NCBI RefSeq assembly: GCF_004349065.1
Contig: NZ_SMKZ01000040.1
Location: forward strand, 1 to 63,249
Source of the DNA: Jiangella asiatica
GTDB taxonomy: Bacteria; Actinomycetota; Actinomycetes; Jiangellales; Jiangellaceae
Reading direction: 5' to 3'
Length of the DNA: 63,249 nucleotides
Positions 17,756 to 26,009 of the stretch are shown here, one piece after another; the first letter of the stretch is position 1; every line of letters starts with the position of its first letter. The position numbers were made by a program, and so were the translations under genes. The notes beneath the pieces are model-generated. The model did not search any database and had not been told where the DNA came from. It saw only the letters and a program-made list of their open reading frames with translations.

Positions 17756-19996
17756 TCAGTCGACGACGACGGCAGCCGCGGCCCGTCCCCGCAGCGCCCG
17801 CCAGCCGGGCAGCAGGGTCGCGCCGAGCGTCAGCACGAGCGCGGCTGCCACGACGCCCAGGTAGATCAGCGGTGAGCCGGACGGCGTCAGCGAGTCGATC
17901 CGGGCCAGGCTGAACGGCACCAGTGTCGCGACCGACGCCAGCGTGCCGAGCACGATGCCGATGGCCGCCACCAGCAGACCTTCCAGCCCGACCATCCGCA
18001 GCACCTGGGCGCGGGTGGCACCGGTGAGCCGCTGCAGGCCGAACTCGCGTCGCCGGGCTCCGGTGCTCGACGACAGCACGTTGATCACCGAGATGGCCGC
18101 GTACGCGACGATCATGATCACGATCGTGTAGTTGGCGAACGCCAGAGTTTGCTGCTGCTCGCCGTGTGCCTCGAACAGCGCGTCCCGATCGGCGACCGTG
18201 AGGCCCTGCCCGGCCGCGGCCAGCCGCGACAGCTCGCCGACGACGGCGTCGGGGTCACGGTCCGCGGTCACCAGGATCTCCCGCACCGTGCCCGCGGTCG
18301 TGTGCGGCGCCAGCACGTCGGCCGGCAACAGCAGCGAGTCGTAGTCGGCGGCGGCGTCGAAGGTCGCGACAACGGCGACGTCGAGCGCCGCGCGGTCCCC
18401 CAGCCGCAGCGTCAGGGTGTCGCGGAGGCCCACACCGAGCTCCTCCGCGTGATCCGCGGCCAGTGCAACGGTGTCGCCGCGCAGGTCTGTGAGTGCGCCG
18501 TCGACGGTCGTGACCGGCGTGGTCGCGGCGGCGCCGTCGGCCGTCACGCCGCGCAGCGTCCAGCCGTCCTCGCTCTGGGAGCCGTCCCGCGGGCTCTCGA
18601 CGAACCCGGTGCTGTGCACGTGCTCCGACGCGCCGGCGACCCCCGGCAGCTCGGCGATCCGCTCCACCAGGCCCGGGTCGACCGGTCCGGCCGCCGTCAC
18701 GACGGCGTCGGCGATCAGCCCCTCGGTGAACGCCTCGCGGTTGGCGGCGTCCTCGGTCGACTGCAGGTACAGCGTGCCGGTGGCGATGCCGGTCAGCAGG
18801 ATGATCGGGGTGACGACGGAGGCCGTGCGGGCCGTGCGGGCCCGGGCGTTGAGCACGGCCAGGTGTCCGGCGGTGCCGGAGACCGCACGCAGCGGCCACT
18901 GCAGCACCACGGTCGCCGCCCGAGTCAGCATGGGGCTGAGCAGTGCCAGCCCGATGGCCCAGAGGATCACCGCCGGACCGGCGGTGCTGGAGGTCAGCGG
19001 CCCGCTCATGACCGTGATGGTGACGACGCCCAGCGCGACGCCGCCGCTGAGGGTCAGCAGCGCGAAGAATACCCGCCAGCGGCTCGTGCCGGACCGGTCG
19101 AGGCTGGCCTCCGCCAGCGCCTGGGTTGGACGGACGGCGGCAGCGCGCCGGCCCGCGACCAGGGCGCCGCCGATCGCCGCGAGCGTCGCCGCGCCGATCG
19201 CCGTCACCACCGGGATCCAGCTCTGCCGGAACTCCACCCCGGCGGGCACGACACCGGCGTCGACCATCCGCTCGAACAGGAACTCGCCGAGCCAACGGCC
19301 GGGGAACGCAGCAAGCGCCGTCGCGACCGCCGACAGCACGAGCGTCTCGCCGAGTATCATCCGGCGCAGCTGCCCCGGCGTCGAGCCGACCGCGCGCAGC
19401 AGCGCCAGCTCGCGACCGCGCTGCTGGATCGAGAGCGCGAGCATCGAGGCGACGCCGAACATCGAGACCATGATCGCCCAGCCGCCGAAGACGCCGGCCA
19501 GCGAGATCAGGTCCTCGCTGCTGGCCACGGCCTCCGGAACCTCCGCGAGGCCTCGGTCGTCGCCGGTGAGTGTGGTTGTCGCGGTGTCGGCGAGGGCCGC
19601 GTCGATGCGCTCGCGCAAGGTGCTGGTCGTGGTGCCGGGCTCGGCGGTGACGGCGATCGCGTCGACCGTGCCGGCCGGGGCCGACTCGTCCAGGACGTGG
19701 CCCTCCGCGGTGGCCGCGCCGTCGACGGCGGCGACGGTGTCCACCAGCCCCGCATCCATCCGGACCCGCTCGGCCAGCACCGCGCCGTCGTCGGAACCAG
19801 CCATGTCGTAACGCTGGTCGCCGGCGACGACGACGTCCGAGCCGGCCAGCTCCTGCGGCGGCACCGCGGTGCGGATGCCGGTCTCCATCAGCCCGCCGCA
19901 CGCCATCACGATGGCGGCACCGAGGAACATCGCGACGAACGCCGCGACGAAGGCACCCGCGCGGAACCGCAGGGTGCGCACGGCCAGCCGGATCAC
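17756..19996 (-). CDS. FtsX-type ABC transporter permease without a visible ATPase
   Basis: A 746-aa permease of the FtsX/MacB type with duplicated architecture: a first transmembrane helix (FVAAFVAMFLGAAIVMACGG), a large extracellular domain, three helices (~residues 165-290), a hinge, a second half beginning at GHLAVLNARARTARTASVV, another extracellular domain and three C-terminal helices. SIQQRGRELALLRAVGSTPGQLRRMI and SSSTGARRREFGLQRLTGAT are the two coupling motifs that contact an ATPase. The partner ATPase normally sits directly upstream in actinobacteria, but here only a ten-codon ORF precedes it, so the ATPase must be elsewhere or has been lost. GTG start without its own ribosome site. 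Confidence 0.9.
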   Translation of the reverse strand: MIRLAVRTLRFRAGAFVAAFVAMFLGAAIVMACGGLMETGIRTAVPPQELAGSDVVVAGDQRYDMAGSDDGAVLAERVRMDAGLVDTVAAVDGAATAEGHVLDESAPAGTVDAIAVTAEPGTTTSTLRERIDAALADTATTTLTGDDRGLAEVPEAVASSEDLISLAGVFGGWAIMVSMFGVASMLALSIQQRGRELALLRAVGSTPGQLRRMILGETLVLSAVATALAAFPGRWLGEFLFERMVDAGVVPAGVEFRQSWIPVVTAIGAATLAAIGGALVAGRRAAAVRPTQALAEASLDRSGTSRWRVFFALLTLSGGVALGVVTITVMSGPLTSSTAGPAVILWAIGLALLSPMLTRAATVVLQWPLRAVSGTAGHLAVLNARARTARTASVVTPIILLTGIATGTLYLQSTEDAANREAFTEGLIADAVVTAAGPVDPGLVERIAELPGVAGASEHVHSTGFVESPRDGSQSEDGWTLRGVTADGAAATTPVTTVDGALTDLRGDTVALAADHAEELGVGLRDTLTLRLGDRAALDVAVVATFDAAADYDSLLLPADVLAPHTTAGTVREILVTADRDPDAVVGELSRLAAAGQGLTVADRDALFEAHGEQQQTLAFANYTIVIMIVAYAAISVINVLSSSTGARRREFGLQRLTGATRAQVLRMVGLEGLLVAAIGIVLGTLASVATLVPFSLARIDSLTPSGSPLIYLGVVAAALVLTLGATLLPGWRALRGRAAAAVVVD

Positions 19997-20025
19997 CGGG
20001 CCACCGCCAGGAACGTCTGGTCCAC
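19993..20025 (-). CDS. Ten-codon leader ORF coupled to the permease
   Basis: GTG 20025 is preceded by GAGGGAG at ideal spacing and encodes MDQTFLAVAR before TGA. The TGA overlaps the permease GTG by four bases (GTGA), and the permease has no Shine-Dalgarno of its own, so re-initiation after this peptide is the likely way the permease is translated. It could also be the last remnant of a deleted ATPase gene. Confidence 0.5.
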   Translation of the reverse strand: MDQTFLAVAR

Positions 20026-20138
20026 CGGAACTCCCTCGTCGGTCACGCCGGATGCGCGAGCTCGGAACCGACGCTACGGAGCCGGGAGAACCGGCCCCAT
20101 GGCGCTGACCGGCGAGTGCGGGGTGGGGACAGCCCCCG

Positions 20139-20702
20139 TCAGCTGGTGCGAGCGCCCCACTCGGGCCGGAGGATGCTCATGATCAGCGTGTCGTACCGCT
20201 TGCCGTCCCACATAAGAGCGTCGCGCATCCGCCCCTCGAGCACGAAGCCGCATTTCTCGTACGAGCGCCGCGCGCGGTCGTTGAACTCGAACACCTCGAG
20301 GGAGACGCGGTGCAGGCCGACCTCCTCGAACGCGTACCGGAGCATCAGCTCGATCGCCTCCGGGCCGATGCCCTGCCCGCGGTACTTCTCCACCAGGTCG
20401 ATGCGGAAGCCGCCGGACTCGTTGTCCGCGTCAATCCCGTTGACCGCCAGCCCGCCGGCGTACTCACCGGTGTCAAGGCTCTCGATGGCGAAGTCGAGCC
20501 GATCATCCTGCTCGGCCCGGGTGGCGCAGAACCGCTCGATCTGCTCGAGGGTGAAAGTCCGGTGCGTGCCGGTGAGCCGGTTGCCCTCCGGGTCCTGCAG
20601 CGACTCGAAGACGGCCTGCGCATGGCGGGGCTCGAGCGGGACGAGGCGGATGCGCTCACCGATCAGGGTCGGCGTGGTCACGAGGGCGGAGGCATTGATC
20701 AC
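20139..20702 (-). CDS. GNAT-family N-acetyltransferase (RimJ/RimL-like)
   Basis: A 187-aa acetyltransferase. The N-terminal strand GERIRLVPLEPRHAQAVFES, the acetyl-CoA pyrophosphate loop KYRGQGIGPEAIELMLRYAF (Q/R-x-x-G-x-G/A type) and the C-terminal HRVSLEVFEFNDRARRSYEK with CGFVLEGRMRDAL are typical of the RimJ/RimL-like subfamily, which modifies protein N-termini or small amines. The substrate is not predictable. The start is uncertain: GTG 20702 (with AGGG upstream) or the later in-frame GTG giving VTTPTLIGERIRL. Confidence 0.88.
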   Translation of the reverse strand: MINASALVTTPTLIGERIRLVPLEPRHAQAVFESLQDPEGNRLTGTHRTFTLEQIERFCATRAEQDDRLDFAIESLDTGEYAGGLAVNGIDADNESGGFRIDLVEKYRGQGIGPEAIELMLRYAFEEVGLHRVSLEVFEFNDRARRSYEKCGFVLEGRMRDALMWDGKRYDTLIMSILRPEWGARTS

Positions 20703-20800
20703 CCGGCCCTGTCTACCCGCGAACCGGAGGCCGCGGCAACGGGTTTACCGCTTGCGGGTGTTGTCCCGCCCGCGACACCCGCCGCCGTCGTCGCCTTTGG

Positions 20801-20886
20801 AATGATCACGTTCAGCACGAAATCGCGTGTCGCACCATGCTTGTAATCCTGGTGCGACACGCGATTTCGTGCTGAACGTGATCATT
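20801..20886. repeat. Palindromic repeat A, copy 2 (perfect)
   Basis: Two 37-bp arms (20801-20837 and 20850-20886) are perfect reverse complements around a 12-base loop. It is the most intact of the four A copies, just upstream of the GNAT gene. A transcript would form an exceptionally stable hairpin. Confidence 0.97.
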
Positions 20887-20937
20887 TCGAGCGGGGCGGA
20901 GTGGTGTGGGACAATGATCGCGGCTCCATGCAAGGCG

Positions 20938-20970
20938 AAGGCCCCTCGGAGTAAGGGTCCGAGGGGCCTT
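20938..20970 (-). terminator. Hairpin terminator, twin of the one at 25078
   Basis: A 12-bp perfect stem AAGGCCCCTCGG / CCGAGGGGCCTT around a 9-base loop (AGTAAGGGT on the plus strand). The hairpin at 25078-25118 has the same central stem and almost the same loop. No U-tract follows, as is common in high-GC actinobacteria. It would end transcripts leaving the beta-solenoid gene region leftward. Confidence 0.65.
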
Positions 20971-21101
20971 CTCAGACGACCGGAACCATCCGGGCCGGCT
21001 GCCCGGTCCTGATGCTCGCCGCTCCCGATGCTGCGGCTCAAGCGACCGAACTCACGGTTGCCCGTGTGCTCAGCGCCCTTCCGGTCTGCCGTCCGGGTCC
21101 G

Positions 21102-21249
21102 TCAGCCGCCCCGCGCATCGGACGCGGTCACCAGGTTTCCCCGGTAGGCGAGCTGCCGTTCTCCGGTCGGCCCGACCTCGACTCTCTCGCTGCCTTTGGC
21201 CAGGTCACCCCGGCTTTCGGGCTTCGAATCGTCGAGGACGATGGAGCAT
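21102..21249 (-). pseudogene. Possible small gene with a +1 shift at its start
   Basis: GGAGGA (21256-21261, complement) sits 6 bases before ATG 21249, but that frame stops after 14 codons (MLHRPRRFEARKPG). One base later another frame is open for 47 codons (SIVLDDSKPE ... VTASDARGG) with about 80% G/C third positions, ending at TGA 21102. Removing one C after the ATG would join them. Either a frameshift (real or a base-calling error), a leader peptide, or chance. Apart from this, the DnaA-like cluster and the hairpin, I see nothing in 20971-21409. Confidence 0.25.
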
Positions 21250-21310
21250 TTCTAGTCCTCCTGGACGGCACACACAAGAGGGTTCGGCAAAGAAAATCTG
21301 GCTTTCGCGT

Positions 21311-21389
21311 CGCCCACAACCCTGTCCACAACCCGGTGAGCGCGAATCCGCACGTTACACACACCCCTGTGTACAAAAATTGTGGACAA
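21311..21389. promoter_or_regulatory. Cluster of DnaA-box-like sequences
   Basis: Within 80 bp: TGTGGACAA (21381-21389, an exact reverse DnaA box), TGTGTACAA (21368-21376, one mismatch), CTGTCCACA (21322-21330, one mismatch) and a weaker CGCCCACAA (21311-21319). The stretch is AT-richer than its surroundings. It is not oriC (no dnaA or dnaN nearby) but could titrate DnaA or regulate the small transcript region next to it. Confidence 0.4.
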
Positions 21390-21409
21390 CGCTCTCCCGG
21401 GGAACCGGG

Positions 21410-24400
21410 TCAGCGGCGGTTCAGCACCCGCGTGACGGCGGCGACGACGGTTGTGGCGAGCACCGCGCCGGTGAAGACGAGCCCGTAGGCCACCACGAGG
21501 TCCGACCCACGCGGGTCCCAGGCGGCGTCCTGGCCGAGGCTCAGCAGCGGGATGAGCAGGTCCAGCGCGTAGCCGAACGGGTTGAACGTGGGGTGCACGT
21601 TGACCTCGACCGGATCCAGCTCCTTGTCCCAGAAATAGGCGGTCCCGAACACCAGCAGTCCGACGAACCACACCGCGGCCAGGCCCGGCCGATAGCCGTA
21701 GCCGACCGTGATGTCCTGGAGATATCCCCAGCCCTTCATGAGGATCTGCCCGAACGACCTCGATCCGAGCAGGTCGCGACGGTGCCGCAGCCGGGCCAGC
21801 ATGACCGTGCGCGCCGCGGCGTCGTCGCCGGAGCGCCGGTAGTGCGCGGCGAGCTGCTCGTACACCTGGTGCTGGTAGCCCGTCGGGTCGCGGCGAAGCC
21901 AGGCCAGGGCGGTCTCAACATCGGCGTCGCCGGGGTCGTCGAAGGTCAGGCCCGACAGCATGACCATGGTGGTGTCGGTCGGGTCCATGACCAGCGTGCG
22001 GACCTCAGAGTCGCGAAGGTCGACGGCGATCTCGCCGGAGGGCAGCTCCACCGTGCCGGCCTGCATCTCCGAGAGGTCCACGACGGCGCGACTGCCCGGG
22101 TTGGCCGGCGCGACGATGCTCAGGCCGTTCATGAGCACCCGCCGCGCCACCACCGCCTCGTGCAAGGTGAGCAGCGGCTTCACCTCGTCCGCGGGGTCGT
22201 CGCCGTCGTGCTCGGCCACCCCGGGGCGCAGAGTCACACTCTCCCACCAGATCTCGCCGATGTGCGCGCGGTCGAGCCGGATGTCGCCGACGATGTCGAG
22301 CGGACTGTCGCCGTCGGCGTCGGGGGTGCCGAACTCGACGGACCCGGCCACCTGCAGGTTGAGCGCGAACACCGCGGTCCGGCCGGGGTGGGTGAGGCTG
22401 TTCGTGCCGCGCATGATCAGCCGTCCGGCCAGCACCGCCTCGGCCAGCGAGAACTGGCCGGACAGCGTGACGTCGCGGCACTCGACGTCGCCCTCGACCC
22501 GCAGCCCGGCCGCGGCGATCACCTGGTCGATTGACGCCCGCCCGTCCGGCCGCGACCCGACGCTCCCACGCACCGAGGTGACGACGACGCCGAAGCCGAC
22601 CTCAGCACGGCGGATGGACAGCCCGCCGGTCAGCGTGGCCTCGCGTACGACGAGCGATCCGCCCACCGTCACCTGGGCGGCGTCGACGGCGATGCGTCCC
22701 GGGTGACGGTACGAGCCGCCGTCGACCAGCAGGTCGCCACCCACCCGGGACCTGGCGACGACGACGGCGCCGTCGACGTCGAGGCGGGTGAGGCGGATGA
22801 CCCCGCAGGTGACGTCGGGGACGAGCACCGCGGTGGGACCGGGCGACTCTATACGCGCGTCCCGCATGCTGAGGCCGGCCGCGAACGTGGACCCAGTGAG
22901 CCGCAACGCGCCGCGGAAGACGCCGCCGTCGACGAGGAACTCGTCGGACGTCGTCTGGATGGCGCTGAACACGATGGGCCCGTCGGTGGAACCGACGCCC
23001 TGGCCACCGAGCGTGGCGTTGTTGAGGACGAACCGCCGGCGCACATGGGCCTGGTCGAACGAGACGGTGCCCTCGATGTGGGCGCTCTCGATCGACACCT
23101 TGCCGCCGACCTGGACGCCGGTGCCGTCGAGCACCCGGTGCTCGGGCCGGCGCAGCAAGGCACCGTCGAGGATGAGGTCGCCGCCGACCTTGCCGTCACG
23201 CATGACGATGCCGCCGTCGGACCAGAAGCCGCCGAGGTCGGACGAGTAGGGGTCGTTGCCGACGATGAGGTCGCCGCGCACCTCGATGCGCGGCGCGATC
23301 AGCGCGTTGCCATCGGGGTTGTACACCTGGGCTCCGGTCAACACGACGCTGTCGGCGACCGCCGCGGTGAGCCGCACCGCGCCGTCGCAGACCAGGCCGC
23401 GCGCGGTGAACCGGCCGTCGACCCGCAGGCCGATGGCGTCGATGCCCATGCCGGAGGACTCGATGTAGGCGCCGCGCAACAGGACGTCGCTGCGGACGCG
23501 GGCCTGGAACAGGCGCAGCTGGCCCTGCACCCTCGAGCCGTCCATGGCCAGGCTCTTGCCGAGGTCGGCGTGGGCGAGGTCGATGTCGCCGCGGCAGCGG
23601 AAGCGGCGCCCGAACACCATCCGCTCGCCGACGACGGCGCGGGACGCGGCCAGCGCGCGGTGCCCGCCGTCGAGGCTGGCCCCGGAGAGGAACACCCCGG
23701 CGCCGACCCGTGCGCCCTTCATGTTCAGCCCGCCCATCGCCGAGAGCCGCTCGAGGTTGAGGTCGCGCCGGACCGTCGCGGACTGCAGGCTCACCGCCCA
23801 GGAGTCGTCCGGGTTCGTCACCCGGGCGCCGACCAACCGGACCGAGGTCGCCTCCAGCTCGTCGAGCATCACCCGGCCGACCAGCCGGGACCGGTCGGCG
23901 ACCAACGACCCGACCGAGGTACCGATGCCCACCATCGCGTAGCCGCCGGGGTTGCTGATCTCGACGCCGCGCAGCGCGAGCGTGTCGCGGACCAAGGCGC
24001 GCGGGATGAGCAGCCGGCCGAGGACGCGGGTGCCGTCCTCCGCCTCGAGCCGGTCCGCCTCGAGGTCACCGGCCCGCAACGCGTCGCCGCCCTTGTTGGC
24101 CAGCACCGCGGAACCGAACGAGACGCTCCCCGCGATGGCGGCGTGCCCGAGGTCAATAGCACCGCTGCACCGTAGGCGCCGTCCCTGGACCCCACCGGCC
24201 ACCATCCGCCGGGCGTCCAGCGCCACCCCCTGGCGGTTGCGCAGGACGGCGTCGGTGAGGTCCAGCCTGCCGGCCACCGACGCACCTGACAGCACGATCG
24301 GCCCGAGCGCCCGCGCACCCACCAGACCGAGCCCGCCGTCGACCATGAGCCGCTCGGCCTCGAGCGCGGTGCCGGACCGCGCGAACAGCCGGGCACGGTT

Positions 24401-24931
24401 GAGCAGGAGGTCGCCGCCGACACGCAGGTTGCGGGCGTGGAACAGCGTCGACTGGCCGATGAAGCGGGTGTCCTCGAACGATGCCGACCGGTGTACCCGG
24501 GTGTCGACGATGGTGACCGAGTCGACGACGCACTCACGGACCGAGACCGCGCTCTGCACGTCGATGGACTCGGTTCGCAGGTCCGGTACCCGGCAGCGAA
24601 CCAGCTCGACCCCGGCAGCGGTCAGCTCGGCCAGGACCACGACGTCGTCGATCCAGCACATGTCCAGCCGCAGCGGCCGCTCCAACCGGCCGTAGCGCAG
24701 GTGCAGTCCGCCGGTCACCCGAGCGCCGGTCAGCCGGACGGCCGCGCCTGGCACGCCCGTGGTGTCGCGCAGCAACTCGTCGATGACCTTCGCGCGGACC
24801 GTGCGGCCGGCGTCCCAGGCGTCGGGGGTACCGACCGAGCGGGGATCGATGTCGCGCCCGAGATCGGCCTCTCCGCCGCTCGCGACCGCCGAACGCAGTG
24901 CCGACTCGGCCCGACTCAGCCTGTCACGCAC
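21410..24931 (-). CDS. Giant beta-solenoid protein with C-terminal membrane domain
   Basis: A 1173-aa protein. From about residue 60 to 950 it consists of ~20-residue repeats of the form x-G-x-L-x-L-x-x-A-x-V/L with x-V-x-G-x-L/V-x-L, for example HVRRRFVLNNATLGGQG and ARVGAGVFLSGASLDGG. These read as coils of a right-handed beta-helix, related to pentapeptide or bactofilin-type solenoids. A helical segment (YQHQVYEQLAAHYRRSGDDA) follows, then two clear membrane helices (PGLAAVWFVGLLVFGTAYFW and VAYGLVFTGAVLATTVVAAV) with a hydrophobic loop, YALDLLIPLLSLGQD, between them. Similar Streptomyces proteins are, as I recall, labelled membrane-associated oxidoreductases, but no cofactor motif is visible. 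The solenoid is probably cytoplasmic (no signal peptide). Function unknown. Confidence 0.8.
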   Translation of the reverse strand: MRDRLSRAESALRSAVASGGEADLGRDIDPRSVGTPDAWDAGRTVRAKVIDELLRDTTGVPGAAVRLTGARVTGGLHLRYGRLERPLRLDMCWIDDVVVLAELTAAGVELVRCRVPDLRTESIDVQSAVSVRECVVDSVTIVDTRVHRSASFEDTRFIGQSTLFHARNLRVGGDLLLNRARLFARSGTALEAERLMVDGGLGLVGARALGPIVLSGASVAGRLDLTDAVLRNRQGVALDARRMVAGGVQGRRLRCSGAIDLGHAAIAGSVSFGSAVLANKGGDALRAGDLEADRLEAEDGTRVLGRLLIPRALVRDTLALRGVEISNPGGYAMVGIGTSVGSLVADRSRLVGRVMLDELEATSVRLVGARVTNPDDSWAVSLQSATVRRDLNLERLSAMGGLNMKGARVGAGVFLSGASLDGGHRALAASRAVVGERMVFGRRFRCRGDIDLAHADLGKSLAMDGSRVQGQLRLFQARVRSDVLLRGAYIESSGMGIDAIGLRVDGRFTARGLVCDGAVRLTAAVADSVVLTGAQVYNPDGNALIAPRIEVRGDLIVGNDPYSSDLGGFWSDGGIVMRDGKVGGDLILDGALLRRPEHRVLDGTGVQVGGKVSIESAHIEGTVSFDQAHVRRRFVLNNATLGGQGVGSTDGPIVFSAIQTTSDEFLVDGGVFRGALRLTGSTFAAGLSMRDARIESPGPTAVLVPDVTCGVIRLTRLDVDGAVVVARSRVGGDLLVDGGSYRHPGRIAVDAAQVTVGGSLVVREATLTGGLSIRRAEVGFGVVVTSVRGSVGSRPDGRASIDQVIAAAGLRVEGDVECRDVTLSGQFSLAEAVLAGRLIMRGTNSLTHPGRTAVFALNLQVAGSVEFGTPDADGDSPLDIVGDIRLDRAHIGEIWWESVTLRPGVAEHDGDDPADEVKPLLTLHEAVVARRVLMNGLSIVAPANPGSRAVVDLSEMQAGTVELPSGEIAVDLRDSEVRTLVMDPTDTTMVMLSGLTFDDPGDADVETALAWLRRDPTGYQHQVYEQLAAHYRRSGDDAAARTVMLARLRHRRDLLGSRSFGQILMKGWGYLQDITVGYGYRPGLAAVWFVGLLVFGTAYFWDKELDPVEVNVHPTFNPFGYALDLLIPLLSLGQDAAWDPRGSDLVVAYGLVFTGAVLATTVVAAVTRVLNRR

Positions 24932-25077
24932 ACTGCCTCCAGGAACCGCCGGTCACGTCCGCGGTGATCAATGTAGCCGCTCGGGCAATACGTGCGGATC
25001 AGGATGGACCGTGTCGAAGGCGACTCGCCCCGATGCCGTGTCGTTACCGGGTGTTCACGCCCGGATGCGATAGGAAT

Positions 25078-25118
25078 CTCGAAGACCCCTCGGGGTAAGG
25101 GTCCGAGGGGTCTTCGAG
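25078..25118 (-). terminator. Hairpin terminator downstream of the META genes
   Basis: A 16-bp perfect stem (25078-25093 and 25103-25118) with a 9-base loop GGTAAGGGT, 105 bases after the stop of the META operon and before the beta-solenoid gene. Central stem and loop are shared with 20938-20970. The rest of the 24932-25222 gap shows only two weak DnaA-like words (TTGTGGATC, TTGTGGAAA near 25168-25186). Confidence 0.7.
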
Positions 25119-25222
25119 CAGCCACGATGTGGCCGCTGATCAGCCATTCCGCACCACGACCCACAGGTTGTGGATCAGTTGTGGAAAGTCGCACGAACCG
25201 TGACAAACGACGGCTGCCGGTG

Positions 25223-26008
25223 TCAACCGCCGGCCACGGCCTGCAGGCCCTGCCCAGTGTCGTTCTCCAGCGTGAGCCGATCGCCGTCAATGGAGTATCG
25301 GACCTCGCCGGCGAGCACCGACAGCACCAGCTCCTCCACGCCCATCGCCGCTTCCTCGCAGAGCATGTCCGTGCCGCCCAGCTCGGTGAACGTGATGGTG
25401 TCCCCGCTGACCGCGACGGTGCCGGAGACCTCGTTGCAGCCGGACACCCCGGACAACGTCGACGTGTCGAGCTCCAGGTACGCGTCGACGCCGGCCGGCA
25501 CCGTCGACGCGGTCTCGCCGTCGATCAGGGTGTCGACGTCCCACTCTTGCCCGGTCAGCTCGGCCGGTGGCTCGAGCACGTCGCGATCGACCAGGGTGAC
25601 GACCAGGTCCCCTGCGGTGAGCACGACGGTGTCGTCCTCGGTGAGCTCCCAGGCCGGCTCGGCCGCGACCAGGTCGGCGAGCCAGGCGTCGGACTCCATG
25701 ACGTCGGGCTCGCAGCCCATCTCCGTCATCGCCAGGTCGGTGCCGACGAGCTGGCCACCGGACAGCTGGACCGGCCCGTTGAGGCTGTTGCAGCCGGCGG
25801 TGGCCTGCAACCGGCCGTCGTCGGTGAAGCTCAGCCGCAATGGTCCGCCGCCCGGGATGCCGGCGTCGCCGGTGGACACGAAGGTCCGGCCGGCGAGCGC
25901 CGGCCCCGCGTCGGAGCCGCCGTCGGGGCTCGCCGTGACACCGCTGTCGCCGCATGCGGCGAGCAGCACCAGAACGCCCAGCAGGCCGGGGCCGGCTGGG
26001 CGGACCAT
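25223..26008 (-). CDS. Lipoprotein with two META (HslJ-like) domains
   Basis: A 261-aa exported lipoprotein: signal with lipobox LAAC (Cys19), a short Gly/Ser/Asp linker, then two META domains. The first runs from LAGRTFVSTG to about residue 140 with the signature LQATAGCNSLNGPVQL and TEMGCEPDVME. The second starts at LTGQEWDVDTLIDG with SGVSGCNEVSGTV and TDMLCEEAAM. Each domain keeps the paired cysteines that form a disulphide in this family. HslJ-type proteins are linked to heat or novobiocin stress, but actinobacterial versions are uncharacterised. ATG lies 1 base after the stop of the upstream META gene, so they form an operon. Confidence 0.88.
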   Translation of the reverse strand: MVRPAGPGLLGVLVLLAACGDSGVTASPDGGSDAGPALAGRTFVSTGDAGIPGGGPLRLSFTDDGRLQATAGCNSLNGPVQLSGGQLVGTDLAMTEMGCEPDVMESDAWLADLVAAEPAWELTEDDTVVLTAGDLVVTLVDRDVLEPPAELTGQEWDVDTLIDGETASTVPAGVDAYLELDTSTLSGVSGCNEVSGTVAVSGDTITFTELGGTDMLCEEAAMGVEELVLSVLAGEVRYSIDGDRLTLENDTGQGLQAVAGG

Positions 26009-26009
26009 G

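Noticed and set aside
20827-21012. Small plus-strand ORF through the hairpin at 20938 (contains SKGPRGLL)
   Set aside because: A similar peptide arises at 25078 only because the hairpin sequence is repeated; no ribosome site and no bias support translation.
25060-25120. Possible tRNA or riboswitch at the 25078 hairpin
   Set aside because: No T-loop motif, acceptor stem or cloverleaf can be drawn; it is a simple hairpin terminator.
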